Positions 24,723-33,371 of a DNA stretch of 64,000 nt are shown here, in pieces. Position 1 is the stretch's first letter. Every line of letters begins with the position of its first letter. The stretch is from assembly GCF_014191875.1 (NCBI RefSeq), contig NZ_JACHXD010000001.1:310001-374000 (forward strand), given 5' to 3'. This stretch comes from Pseudoduganella violacea. Lineage in GTDB: Bacteria; Pseudomonadota; Gammaproteobacteria; Burkholderiales; Burkholderiaceae_D. The notes under the pieces are model-generated. The model did no database searches. It saw nothing but the letters and a program-made list of their open reading frames with translations, and was not told the origin of the DNA. The position numbers were made by a program, and so were the translations under genes.

Positions 24723-27209
24723 ATGAATCAACACGCATCCTCTTCCAAACGCCTGCCCGTGCTGAAACCGGCCGCCCTGATGGTCGCCGCCGCGCTGGCC
24801 CTGGCCGCCGCGCCGCTGCAGGCCTATGCCGCCGAAGCGCCGGCTGCCGCCAGCGCCGCCAAGAGCTACAGCATTCCCGCCGGCCCGCTTAGCCCGGCCC
24901 TGTCCCAATTCGCCGGCCAGAGCGGCGTCACCCTGTCCTCCGATGCGGCCCTGACCGAAGGCCTGAGCACCAAAGGCCTGCAAGGCAGCTTCAATATCGC
25001 CGATGGCTTTGCCCGCCTGCTGCAAGGCAGCGGCCTGGAAGTGGCGCAACGCAGCGCCGGCGTCTACGTGCTGCGCAAGCTGCCCGGCGCCGACAAGAAC
25101 GCCTCCGTCATGCCGCAAATTACCGTGACTGGCCAAGGCCTGGGCGCGAACACCGAAAACAGCGGTTCCTACACCGGCGGCTCGATGAAAACCGCCACCC
25201 GCATGGATATGTCGATCCGCGACACCCCGCAATCGGTCAGTGTCATCACCCGCGAACGCCTGAACGACCTGGGCGTGACCCGCCTAGACCAGGCCCTGGC
25301 CCAGACCACCGGCATCATGATCGGCCAGCAGGACAGCGAACGCACCCGCTACTACTCGCGCGGCTTCGGCATCAACAATGTGCAGGTGGATGGCCTGCCG
25401 CAGGGCGTGAATTCGCCACTGACCGACACCGTGCTGTACGATCGCATTGAAGTGGTGCGTGGCGCCACCGGCCTGATGGGCGGCACCGGCGATCCGTCCG
25501 CCACCGTCAATATGGTCCGCAAGCGTCCGACCCGCGACCTCCAGGCCAGCACCTCGCTGCAGTACGGCCGCTGGAACAACCGCCGCGCCGAAGCCGATAT
25601 CTCCACCCCGCTGACCGCCAGCGGCAATGTGCGCGGCCGCGTCGCCCTCGCCTGGCAGGACCGCGATTCCTATATGGACCGCTACGGCGAGCGCAAGACC
25701 ATCGGCATGGCCATCGTCGAAGCCGACATCACGCCGGATACCCTGCTGACCGTCGGCGCCGACTTCCAGCACAACAAGCCGCGCGGCTCGACCTGGGGCG
25801 CCATCCCTTACTGGAACAAGGATGGCAGCCTGGCCAACCTGCCGCGCAACTTCAGCCTGAGCGCGAAGTGGAACAGCTGGGCCAATGAACAGGAAACCTA
25901 CTTCACCACCGTCGACCACAATTTCGGCAGCGGCTGGAAGCTGCATGCCGGCTATGCCCGCACCAATAGCCGCAACAACACCTCCCTGGCCTATGGCGGC
26001 GCCGGTTATCCCGACCCGGCCACCGGCAAAGGCATGACGCTGTGGACCGGCGTCTGGGGCGAAGGCTATGGCGTGAACCAGAATTACGAAGCGTATCTGA
26101 CCGGTCCCTTCCAGCTGTTCGGCCGCCGCCACACCGTGATCGCCGGCTTCAATGGCGGTAACCAGAACAGCCGTTCGCAGGGCGGCGACGCGCCGAAGCA
26201 GTACCCGGACGAGATTCCGGACTACCGCAACTGGACCGGCGATCTGCCGCGCCCGATCTTCCAGCCTGACGGCACCCATACCGAAGAACTCACCCGCCTG
26301 TCCGGCGCCTATCTGGCTGGCCGTTTCAGCCTGGCCGATCCGCTCACCATGATCGTCGGCGCGCGCATCAGCAACTACAGCACCGAAACCCGCGAGTTCG
26401 ATAACAAGAACAAGCACACCGGCACCAACGGCTTTGCCGAAACCAAGGAAGAGGTCACGCCGTATGTGGGCCTGGTATATGACCTGAACGAACAGATTTC
26501 GACCTACGCCAGCTACACCACCCTGTTCAACCCGCAGAGCCAGCGCGACAAGTTCAACAACTTCCTCGCGCCGGAAACCGGCACCAATATGGAAGCGGGC
26601 GTGAAGGGCGAATTCTTCAGCGGTAAGCTGAACGCCTCGGCCGCCGTCTTCCAGACCCGCAAGAAAAACCTGGCGGAGCTGGATAAAACCGTGCCGCAAG
26701 GCTTCAAGCTGCCGCAAGGCGGCGACGCCTACGTGGCGAATGGCGACGGCATCAAGGCGCGCGGCGTGGAGTTCGATGTGTCCGGCCAGATCAGCCAGGC
26801 CTGGAATGTCAGCGGCGGCTACACCCTGCTGAAGGCGGAAGAAAAAGACGGCCGCCGCGCCGTACCAAGCCAGCCGCGCCACCTGCTGCGCTTCAGCACC
26901 GCGTACAGCTTCGGCGGCCAGCTGCAAGGCCTGAAAGTCGGCGTGAACATGACTGCGCAAAGCGGTATCTATGGCGAAACCTGGTATGGCCGTCCGACCT
27001 ATCCACGTTCGCAGAAAGAGCGCCTGGTGCAGGGTTCCTATGCCCTGGTCGGTGCGATGGCGTCCTACCAGATCGACAAGCACATGAGCGCCCAGCTCAA
27101 CATCAGCAACCTGCTGGACAAGAAGTACTACCGCAACGTGGGCTTCTACGACAGCGTGTTCTGGGGCGAGCCGCGCAACGTCACCGCGACGCTGACCTAC
27201 AAGTTCTGA
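24723..27209 (+). CDS. TonB-dependent siderophore receptor with signalling (STN) domain
   Basis: The 828-residue outer-membrane receptor begins with a signal peptide (cleavage after LQAYA, about residue 35), then a STN signalling domain (about 42-115, SYSIPAGPLSPALSQFAGQSGV). This is followed by a TonB-box-like ITVTG near 135, a plug domain (DTPQSVSVITRERL, VRGATGLMGGTGDPSATVNMVRKRPT) and a 22-strand barrel ending in a terminal aromatic (TLTYKF). The plug wording is that of hydroxamate receptors (FpvA/FoxA/FhuE-like); the actual ligand is not deducible. The STN domain pairs it with the FecIR-type regulators upstream. An AAGGA site precedes the ATG. Three iron accessory genes follow with 7-base or overlapping junctions. 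Confidence 0.95.
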   Translation: MNQHASSSKRLPVLKPAALMVAAALALAAAPLQAYAAEAPAAASAAKSYSIPAGPLSPALSQFAGQSGVTLSSDAALTEGLSTKGLQGSFNIADGFARLLQGSGLEVAQRSAGVYVLRKLPGADKNASVMPQITVTGQGLGANTENSGSYTGGSMKTATRMDMSIRDTPQSVSVITRERLNDLGVTRLDQALAQTTGIMIGQQDSERTRYYSRGFGINNVQVDGLPQGVNSPLTDTVLYDRIEVVRGATGLMGGTGDPSATVNMVRKRPTRDLQASTSLQYGRWNNRRAEADISTPLTASGNVRGRVALAWQDRDSYMDRYGERKTIGMAIVEADITPDTLLTVGADFQHNKPRGSTWGAIPYWNKDGSLANLPRNFSLSAKWNSWANEQETYFTTVDHNFGSGWKLHAGYARTNSRNNTSLAYGGAGYPDPATGKGMTLWTGVWGEGYGVNQNYEAYLTGPFQLFGRRHTVIAGFNGGNQNSRSQGGDAPKQYPDEIPDYRNWTGDLPRPIFQPDGTHTEELTRLSGAYLAGRFSLADPLTMIVGARISNYSTETREFDNKNKHTGTNGFAETKEEVTPYVGLVYDLNEQISTYASYTTLFNPQSQRDKFNNFLAPETGTNMEAGVKGEFFSGKLNASAAVFQTRKKNLAELDKTVPQGFKLPQGGDAYVANGDGIKARGVEFDVSGQISQAWNVSGGYTLLKAEEKDGRRAVPSQPRHLLRFSTAYSFGGQLQGLKVGVNMTAQSGIYGETWYGRPTYPRSQKERLVQGSYALVGAMASYQIDKHMSAQLNISNLLDKKYYRNVGFYDSVFWGEPRNVTATLTYKF

Positions 27210-27216
27210 GGACGAC

Positions 27217-27558
27217 ATGAAGCCCACGCACGCCGCCGCGAGCCAGAGCCGCTCCTTGTTGCAAGCCTTGCGCCAGCCGCATCCCACGCTGTCGCGTACT
27301 TTGGCCGCGCTGGTGGGAGGCTATCTGTTCGCCTCCGCCGCCGGCGTGCTGCTGACGGCGCTCAGCCTGGTGCCGCATGAATCGCCGGAGCACGCCATGC
27401 TGGGCGGCGGCCTGCTGGGCCTCGCCATGTATGCGATCGACATCACCTGGGCTTTCGGCACGCGCAGCGTGCGCCGTGCCTGGGCCGGGCTGTTGCTCGG
27501 TTCCGTGCTGCTGGCCGTTCCCGGCCTGCTGCTGACCATGCGTGGAGGTGCGGCATGA
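27217..27558 (+). CDS. DUF3649-like iron transport membrane protein
   Basis: The 113-residue protein has a hydrophilic N-terminal 25 residues, then three hydrophobic segments (about 29-52, 60-82, 88-107). It resembles the DUF3649 family found after TonB-dependent siderophore receptors together with PepSY and DUF3325 proteins. Its biochemical role is unknown; the context suggests help in iron release or reduction at the inner membrane. It starts 7 bases after the receptor stop and overlaps the PepSY gene by 4 bases. Confidence 0.82.
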   Translation: MKPTHAAASQSRSLLQALRQPHPTLSRTLAALVGGYLFASAAGVLLTALSLVPHESPEHAMLGGGLLGLAMYAIDITWAFGTRSVRRAWAGLLLGSVLLAVPGLLLTMRGGAA

Positions 27559-29201
27559 AGGCGGCCAAGGACGAAATCCAGGGCGGCCTGCGCCAGCGCA
27601 TGTCCTGGCTGCATACCTGGGGCGGACTGTGGGTGTGCTGGCTGGCTTTCATCATCTTCCTGCCTGGTACGCTGAGCGTGTTTTCCGGCCCCATCACGCA
27701 TTGGATGGAGCCGGAACACCGGCCGGAGAAAGAAGTGCCGGCCTTCGTCGCGCCATCCAGCCATGCGGCCGCGCTGGAACATGGCCTGCGCTATCTGCGC
27801 GAACATGCGCCCAACAGCAATCTGTGGGAGATGTGGCCGCGCGCCGGTGAAGATAGCTTCATGGTCTACTGGCTCGACGAGAAGAACCGCTTCGCCGACG
27901 TGCGTCTGTCCACCGCTACCGGTCAGCCGGTGACGGAAGCCGAACACGCCGACGTGCGCGAAACCGCGGGCGGCAACCACTTCATCCTTTTCCACTACCG
28001 CCTGCATGCGGGAACGGCGGGCGTGTGGATCGTGGGCGCGGCGTCCATCGCCATGCTGGTGGCGCTGATTTCCGGCGTTATCACGCACAAGCGCATCTTC
28101 AAGGACTTTTTCACCTTCCGTCCCGCCAAGGGCCAGCGCTCCTGGCTCGACGCGCACAATCTGATGGGCGTGCTGACCCTGCCCTTCCTGTTCATCATCG
28201 TGTTCAGCGGCGTGGCGATCAGCTGGGACACCCTGGTGCCCGCCGTACGCTGGGCCCAGGTGGTCCGCACCGGCGAAGCGGCTGAAGTGCGCGACTTTGG
28301 TCCGCAAGGCCAAGCCACCGGCAAGAAGGGTGAGCTGACCGCGCTGGCGCCGCTGGTGCAGCAGGCCGAGGCTACGCTGCAAAGCCACACCTTCGCCGTG
28401 GTGGTCAATCACCCAGGCGACGCGGGCATGAAGGTGCAGGTATATGGCATGGCCAATCCCGACATCCAGCAAAAACACCTGCTTAGTTCGCGCGGCATGC
28501 TGGAATTCGACGGTGTCAGCGGCGCGCTGACGAAGACCAAGCTGGCGCATGCCGTCGATCCGCATCCGGCCCGCGCCACCATGCAGGCGCTGGACGATAT
28601 GCACCGCCTGCATTTCGCCGGCACCACGATACGCTGGCTCTACTTCGTCTCCGGCCTGGCCGGCACGGCGTTGATGGCGACCGGCGCCATTCTCTTCATG
28701 GTCAAACGCCGCCAGAAATCGCTGCGCGAGTTCGGCGACAGCACGCAGCGCTTCTACCGCATCTGCGAGGTGTTGAACCTGGCCGCCATCGCTGGCCTGG
28801 TACTGGCCTGCATCGGCTACCTGTGGGGCAACCGCCTGCTGCCGGTCAAGCTGCATGAACGCCACGACTGGGAAATCGCCGTCTTCTTCAGCGTCTGGCT
28901 GGTGGCGCTGCTGCATGCGCTGTTGCGTCCTTCGGCCCAGGGCTGGCGCGAACAGCTGCTGTTGGGCGGGGCGATGTGCGTTGCCCTGCCGCTGCTGAAC
29001 TGGATCACGGCGGGCCAGCACCTGTTCGGCTACTGGCTCAATGGCGATCTGGAACGCGGCAGCGTGGAACTGGTGACGGTGGCCCTGGGCCTGGGCCTGC
29101 TGTATGCCGCCCGCAAGGTGGGCAGCCGCATTGCGGCGGCATCGGCCAAAGCGCAGGCCAAGGCCAGCGCCGTACTGCAAACGGAAAGGGCGGGAGCATG
29201 A
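27555..29201 (+). CDS. PepSY-associated transmembrane protein (siderophore iron reductase-like)
   Basis: The 548-residue protein is a PepSY_TM family protein. The first helix (WGGLWVCWLAFIIFLPGTLSVF, about 17-40) is followed by a periplasmic loop, a helix pair near 155-185 and 200-220 (HNLMGVLTLPFLFIIVFSGVAI), a PepSY-like periplasmic domain, and four further C-terminal helices from about 355. Several conserved histidines in or near helices (HTW, HYRLHAGTAG, DMHRLHFAG) fit heme-mediated electron transfer, and relatives have been linked to ferric-siderophore reduction. The start overlaps the preceding gene (ATGA) and the end overlaps the DUF3325 gene. Confidence 0.88.
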   Translation: MKAAKDEIQGGLRQRMSWLHTWGGLWVCWLAFIIFLPGTLSVFSGPITHWMEPEHRPEKEVPAFVAPSSHAAALEHGLRYLREHAPNSNLWEMWPRAGEDSFMVYWLDEKNRFADVRLSTATGQPVTEAEHADVRETAGGNHFILFHYRLHAGTAGVWIVGAASIAMLVALISGVITHKRIFKDFFTFRPAKGQRSWLDAHNLMGVLTLPFLFIIVFSGVAISWDTLVPAVRWAQVVRTGEAAEVRDFGPQGQATGKKGELTALAPLVQQAEATLQSHTFAVVVNHPGDAGMKVQVYGMANPDIQQKHLLSSRGMLEFDGVSGALTKTKLAHAVDPHPARATMQALDDMHRLHFAGTTIRWLYFVSGLAGTALMATGAILFMVKRRQKSLREFGDSTQRFYRICEVLNLAAIAGLVLACIGYLWGNRLLPVKLHERHDWEIAVFFSVWLVALLHALLRPSAQGWREQLLLGGAMCVALPLLNWITAGQHLFGYWLNGDLERGSVELVTVALGLGLLYAARKVGSRIAAASAKAQAKASAVLQTERAGA

Positions 29202-29563
29202 TGGGATTTACAGCAATGGCATTGGCCGCCCTGGCACTGTCCTTTTCCGGCATGAGCGCTTTGGCGCTCGCCATGGACCGCCACCACCAGCAGCTGCGCC
29301 AGCGCGACGTGGCGCCCCGATTGCGCAATATCCTGCGCGTGCTGGGCGGCATACTGCTGCTGATGGCGCTTTTACCCTGCATCGATTTATGGGGTGGCGG
29401 CGCCGGCATCGTCGCCTGGGCAGGCTTCCTGACGGCCGGCACCCTGCTGCTGGCTATCCTGCTGCCCTACGCCCCCGGGCTGGCTGCGGGTTTGGCGGCA
29501 TTTTCCCTGGTTTATGGCTTGTGGATAAGCTTGTTGGTAAGTGTTGGAATAAGCGCGGCATAA
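29198..29563 (+). CDS. DUF3325-like membrane protein
   Basis: The 121-residue protein has four hydrophobic segments and a conserved N-terminal word (SGMSALALAMDRHHQQL) typical of the DUF3325 family, which co-occurs with DUF3649 and PepSY proteins in siderophore receptor operons. The molecular function is unknown. It overlaps the PepSY gene (ATGA) and is the last gene of the iron cluster. Its final codons run into the TGTGGATAA-rich region beginning at 29520. Confidence 0.82.
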   Translation: MMGFTAMALAALALSFSGMSALALAMDRHHQQLRQRDVAPRLRNILRVLGGILLLMALLPCIDLWGGGAGIVAWAGFLTAGTLLLAILLPYAPGLAAGLAAFSLVYGLWISLLVSVGISAA

Positions 29564-29706
29564 GTATGGGATAAGTGGCGCATAAGTCCGCTTATCCCGT
29601 GTATAACTCAGTGTATAAATCTGTGAAGAACGTGTGATTAGCCTGTGATAGACGGTGGAAAAGCCAGTGGATAAAGCTTGGATACTGCGTGAATAAATTG
29701 GGATAA
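29520..29706. other. Second region of dense GGATAA/DnaA-box-like words
   Basis: An exact TGTGGATAA is at 29520-29528, inside the end of the DUF3325 gene. From there GGAATAAG, GGCATAAG, GGGATAAG, GCATAAG, GTATAA and AGTGGATAA words occur every 10-20 bases up to the end of the Lrp gene. There is no ORF of note after 29563. The vocabulary is the same as in 18093-18484. Confidence 0.55.
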
Positions 29707-29707
29707 C

Positions 29708-30178
29708 TCACACGGCAATGCACGTTTCGAACTTGCTGCGGAAAGTGGAAAAGTAGGTTTTCACATTGCGCACATTGGTCTGGGTGGCGAACAGACGATG
29801 CGCCAGCGCGTGATAGGCCGGCATATCCGCCACCTGCAGCACCAGCACAAAGTCCGGCCCCGGCGACACGCGATAGCATTGCAGCACCGCCTCCTCCTTC
29901 GCCACATGGGCCTCGAATTCCTCCATGCGTTCCGCCGCCTGCACATCCAGCGTGATCTCCACGATGGCCGTCAGGCGCGCGCCCACCTTATCCGGCGCCA
30001 CGATGGCCACCTGACGCTCGATAATCCCGCTCTCGGTCAGCTGCTTGACCCGCCGCAGACAGGTGGGCGGTGACACGTGCACGGCCTGCGCCAGCTCGCT
30101 ATTGGTCAGTGACGCGTCATTTTGCAATGCGTTGAGGATGCGGCGGTCGATTTCGTCGAGGTTAGGTAATGAATTCAT
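29708..30178 (-). CDS. Lrp/AsnC family transcriptional regulator
   Basis: The 156-residue protein has the Lrp HTH (LDEIDRRILNALQNDASLTNSELAQAVHVSPPTCLRRVKQLTESGII) and a C-terminal RAM domain with the VLQCYRVSPGPDFVLVLQV segment. It is divergent from glmS. Two strong palindromes in the 146-base intergenic region lie close to its start, so it probably autoregulates and may control glmS. It is not close in sequence to the Lrp gene at 11469 beyond family features. Confidence 0.9.
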   Translation of the reverse strand: MNSLPNLDEIDRRILNALQNDASLTNSELAQAVHVSPPTCLRRVKQLTESGIIERQVAIVAPDKVGARLTAIVEITLDVQAAERMEEFEAHVAKEEAVLQCYRVSPGPDFVLVLQVADMPAYHALAHRLFATQTNVRNVKTYFSTFRSKFETCIAV

Positions 30179-30196
30179 TAAAAATTGCCTATGAAA

Positions 30197-30240
30197 TGAA
30201 ATAATATTTCATGCATGATGGTGTGTGAAATATTATTTCA
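30197..30240. promoter_or_regulatory. Paired 15-base palindromes between the Lrp gene and glmS
   Basis: TGAAATAATATTTCA at 30197-30211 and its exact reverse complement TGAAATATTATTTCA at 30226-30240 are each odd palindromes with 7-base arms. Their centres are 29 bases apart. A half site ATATTTCAT recurs at about 30261-30269. The AT-rich symmetric design and location next to an Lrp gene fit an Lrp-family operator array. Confidence 0.75.
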
Positions 30241-30324
30241 TAAAATGCGAAACTCTGAACGCATATTTCATCGCAACTCAACTACGATGGCTCCATTGTC
30301 AATTTCTTACGAACAGAGGCCATC

Positions 30325-32154
30325 ATGTGCGGAATCGTCGGCGCAGTCGCGCAACGCAATATCACCCCAATTCTGGTTGAAGGCCTGAAACGCCTCGAAT
30401 ACCGCGGCTACGACTCCTGCGGCGTCGCCCTGCATGTGGACGGCCAATTGCAACGTTCGCGCAGCACCTCGCGCGTGGCCGACCTGGAAAAGCAGATCGA
30501 CGAAGTGGGCCTGAAAGGCTTCACCGGCATCGCCCACACCCGCTGGGCCACCCACGGTGCGCCAGCGTCGCACAACGCCCACCCGCACTTCTCGCCCAGC
30601 TCCGAGAACGCCCGCATCGCCCTGGTCCACAATGGCATCATCGAAAACCACGATGAACTGCGCGCCGAACTGACGGCCCTCGGCTATGTCTTCCAGAGCC
30701 AGACCGACACCGAAGTGATCGCCCACCTGGTCGACCATATGTACAACGGCGACCTGTTCGAAACCCTGCAGCAAGCCGTCAAACGCCTGCACGGCGCCTA
30801 CGCCATCGCCGTCTTCAGCCGCGAAGAACCGCACCGCGTGGTCGCCGCGCGCCAAGGCTCCCCGCTGATCGTGGGCCTGGGCCAAGGCGAAAACTTCGTC
30901 GCCTCCGACGCCATGGCGCTGGCCGGTACCACCGACCAGATCATCTACCTGGAAGAAGGCGACGTGGTCGACCTGCAGCTGGGCCGCACCTGGATCGTCG
31001 ACGTCAATGGCAAACAAGTGCAGCGCGAAGTGAAAACCGTGCACGCCCACACCGGCGCCGCCGAACTGGGTCCATACCGCCACTACATGCAGAAGGAAAT
31101 CTTCGAACAGCCGCGCGTCGTTGGCGACACGCTGGAAGGCGTCACCGGCATCATGCCCGAGCTGTTCGGCGACGGCGCCTACAAAGTCTTCAAGGAAGTG
31201 GACCGCGTGCTGATCCTGGCCTGCGGCACCAGCTACTACGCCGGCCTGACCGCCAAATACTGGATCGAATCCATCGCCCAGCTGCCGGTCAATGTGGAAA
31301 TCGCCAGCGAATACCGCTACCGCGACAGCGTGCCGCATCCGAAAACCCTGGTCGTCACCATCTCGCAAAGCGGCGAAACGGCCGACACCATCGCCGCCCT
31401 GAAACACGCGCGCGAACTGGGCATGGAGCACACGCTCACCATCTGCAACGTCTCCACCAGCGCCATGGTGCGCGAATGCAAACTGGCCTACATCACCCGC
31501 GCCGGCGTTGAAGTGGGCGTCGCCTCGACCAAGGCCTTCACCACCCAGCTGGCCGCCTTGTTCCTGCTGACCCTGAGCCTGGCCCAGGTCAACGACCGCC
31601 TCAGCGAAGAACAGGAAGCCCAGCACCTGAAAGCTATGCGCCACCTGCCAGCCGCCATCTCGTCGGTACTCGCGCTGGAGCCACAGATCATCGCCTGGGC
31701 CGAAGAATTCGCGCGCAAAGAAAACGCCCTGTTCCTCGGCCGCGGCATGCACTACCCGATCGCCCTGGAAGGCGCGCTGAAGCTCAAAGAGATTTCCTAC
31801 ATCCACGCCGAAGCCTATCCTGCGGGCGAACTGAAACACGGCCCACTGGCCCTGGTGACGGAAGAAATGCCGGTCGTGACCATCGCCCCGAACGACGCGC
31901 TGATCGAAAAGCTGAAATCGAATATGCAGGAAGTGCGCGCCCGTGGCGGCCAGCTGTATGTGTTCGCCGACGTCGACTCGCGCATCACCTCCGGCGACGG
32001 CGTGCACGTGATCCGCCTGCCGGAACACTACGGCCACCTGTCGCCGATCCTGCACGTGGTATCCCTGCAGCTGCTGGCCTACCACTCCGCCCTGGCGCGC
32101 GGCACCGATGTGGATAAGCCACGCAATTTGGCGAAGTCGGTGACGGTGGAGTAA
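30325..32154 (+). CDS. glmS: Glutamine-fructose-6-phosphate aminotransferase (isomerizing)
   Basis: The 609-residue enzyme converts fructose-6-phosphate and glutamine to glucosamine-6-phosphate, the first committed step toward UDP-GlcNAc. The N-terminal class II glutaminase domain begins MCGIVGAV, with Cys2 as nucleophile, and contains HTRWATHG and HNGIIENH. Two SIS sugar-isomerase domains follow ([18 protein letters not shown], then [37 protein letters not shown]). The protein ends [12 protein letters not shown], the segment whose DNA is the Tn7 target recognition region in many bacteria. Length matches E. coli GlmS (609). No glmS ribozyme is visible in the 146-base leader; the upstream palindromes suggest Lrp-type control instead. 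Confidence 0.97.
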   Translation: MCGIVGAVAQRNITPILVEGLKRLEYRGYDSCGVALHVDGQLQRSRSTSRVADLEKQIDEVGLKGFTGIAHTRWATHGAPASHNAHPHFSPSSENARIALVHNGIIENHDELRAELTALGYVFQSQTDTEVIAHLVDHMYNGDLFETLQQAVKRLHGAYAIAVFSREEPHRVVAARQGSPLIVGLGQGENFVASDAMALAGTTDQIIYLEEGDVVDLQLGRTWIVDVNGKQVQREVKTVHAHTGAAELGPYRHYMQKEIFEQPRVVGDTLEGVTGIMPELFGDGAYKVFKEVDRVLILACGTSYYAGLTAKYWIESIAQLPVNVEIASEYRYRDSVPHPKTLVVTISQSGETADTIAALKHARELGMEHTLTICNVSTSAMVRECKLAYITRAGVEVGVASTKAFTTQLAALFLLTLSLAQVNDRLSEEQEAQHLKAMRHLPAAISSVLALEPQIIAWAEEFARKENALFLGRGMHYPIALEGALKLKEISYIHAEAYPAGELKHGPLALVTEEMPVVTIAPNDALIEKLKSNMQEVRARGGQLYVFADVDSRITSGDGVHVIRLPEHYGHLSPILHVVSLQLLAYHSALARGTDVDKPRNLAKSVTVE

Positions 32155-32234
32155 GCCCGCCCTCAAGGCATTATTGTTGTAGAAAGATAAAAAATCTGAC
32201 AAAAAGCAAAGTCTGACAAATGGCTTTGGGGCGA

Positions 32235-32268
32235 GAAGGGGACACCGATTTGAAGCGGCGTCCCCTTC
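32235..32268. repeat. Inverted repeat downstream of glmS
   Basis: Perfect 9-base arms GAAGGGGAC and GTCCCCTTC are separated by 16 bases. There is no T tract, so this may be a REP-like element or a weak terminator. It lies 80 bases after glmS and before the low-GC orphan genes. Just before it the word TCTGACAAA occurs twice (near 32196 and 32212). Confidence 0.55.
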
Positions 32269-32332
32269 GCACAAGAGCCTATAGCTGCTGAAATCCAAAC
32301 ATATTGTGCTTCTTAGGAACAGGTAATAACAA

Positions 32333-32635
32333 ATGCAAGTGCTGGATTACGAACATCAATGTTGGTTTCTTTTGGAGGATGAGGGAACTCTTTACGTTGA
32401 TGTAAACTGTAATCACAGCTTCGTAGGCTATGATTTCCTACTCCGGCTCGACCCTGGGGAGATTGGAAAATTTCGGGTGGAAGGGCACGAGTACATTTCC
32501 TGGCTAGCTAGGGACATCCAAAACTCTGCACCTATTCTCGCGGCAAGCAATTCGAAGTACAAAGGTCGCGATCTTTCAACGGAGTATTCAGAACGGATCA
32601 CAGCCGCAATACATGAATGGTGGAGCAGAAAATGA
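32333..32635 (+). CDS. Hypothetical protein (low-GC orphan)
   Basis: The 100-residue protein is not recognised. It is acidic with several aromatic residues, predicted mixed alpha/beta, with no signal peptide or membrane segment. Base composition is visibly lower in GC than the flanking genes and codon use includes many A/T-ending codons, which suggests acquisition by transfer. A GGAACAGG element precedes the ATG at a loose distance. Its small size and cytosolic, acidic nature would fit an orphan immunity protein, but no motif supports that. Confidence 0.55.
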   Translation: MQVLDYEHQCWFLLEDEGTLYVDVNCNHSFVGYDFLLRLDPGEIGKFRVEGHEYISWLARDIQNSAPILAASNSKYKGRDLSTEYSERITAAIHEWWSRK

Positions 32636-32708
32636 CACATGCACCGCCAGAAATCCCAGGGGCCTACTTAGGCGCTCCAGCCTTCTACGTTGGGGCGTAG
32701 CAAATCAC

Positions 32709-33221
32709 ATGAAACCCATTGAACGATTCTCACTGCAGTCGCTACCCGCTGGGTACCCTTCCAAGGAGTTCAAGCGCCGCCTGGTTTGCGATGGGCTTCC
32801 GACTTGGGTAGTGGTTGATGGTGATGAAATCGCTGCTCAATTTCTGTGCGATGGTTTTATAGTTCTTGTGACGAACTACGACTACTTCGACGGTGTGAAT
32901 ACTTGGATTCATCTCCTCGATGAGGACGGAAAAATCCGAGACATCGTTACGACTCCTGACTATTTCGGCTTCCTTCAAGAAGTCGAAATCCAATCCGAAC
33001 GTGAATTGAATTTTGGGTTTTACGGTACAAATGATCGATGGAGCTTGCGTTTGCGCGAAAAGCCCGTTTGGTCTTTCCGAATCGAGGAATTGCGATCTCG
33101 TGCAAACCGTTTTCTGTTTTCTAAGAGGCGTCTCATGTTGGCCTGTACAAAAGGCAAACCATGGTTTTTCCAACCAGACCAATTGGGCGTTCCAGAGAAT
33201 GCCGCTGAGCTTGACGATTAG
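32709..33221 (+). CDS. Hypothetical protein (low-GC orphan)
   Basis: The 170-residue product is not recognised. It is a soluble-looking, aromatic-rich protein (LPTWVVVDGDEIAAQFLCDG, WIHLLDEDGKIRDIVTTPDYFG) with a beta-rich first half and a basic segment near 135-150. GC is near 47% in the part I counted, well below neighbours. The start ATG 32709 lacks a clear ribosome binding site; the longer frame from 32613 overlaps the previous gene and has a low-complexity N-terminus. Together with the previous gene it forms a small foreign-looking insert next to glmS. Confidence 0.55.
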   Translation: MKPIERFSLQSLPAGYPSKEFKRRLVCDGLPTWVVVDGDEIAAQFLCDGFIVLVTNYDYFDGVNTWIHLLDEDGKIRDIVTTPDYFGFLQEVEIQSERELNFGFYGTNDRWSLRLREKPVWSFRIEELRSRANRFLFSKRRLMLACTKGKPWFFQPDQLGVPENAAELDD

Positions 33222-33371
33222 CATTCCATGCGCTTACCTCTAACATTAAGCTTGCTCGCTTCTATGGCGGCGATTACTTTCGCGCCCCTTCCAGTATGAA
33301 GCCGCTTTTTGTGGAAGAGTTATTTTAAGGTTCGGTCTAGCGTATGCCGAGGTACCACTATGACTTTCTCG

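Noticed and set aside
30179-30324. glmS ribozyme or other riboswitch in the glmS leader
   Set aside because: The 146-base region is AT-rich with Lrp-like palindromes and shows none of the ribozyme core.
25284-32298. Long minus-strand frames opposite the receptor (667 codons), the PepSY gene (619) and glmS (663)
   Set aside because: All are complementary to confidently identified genes and show low-complexity shadow composition.
32155-32332. Tn7 transposon end downstream of glmS
   Set aside because: No TGTGGGCGG-type terminal inverted repeat or tns gene is present; only the position is suggestive.
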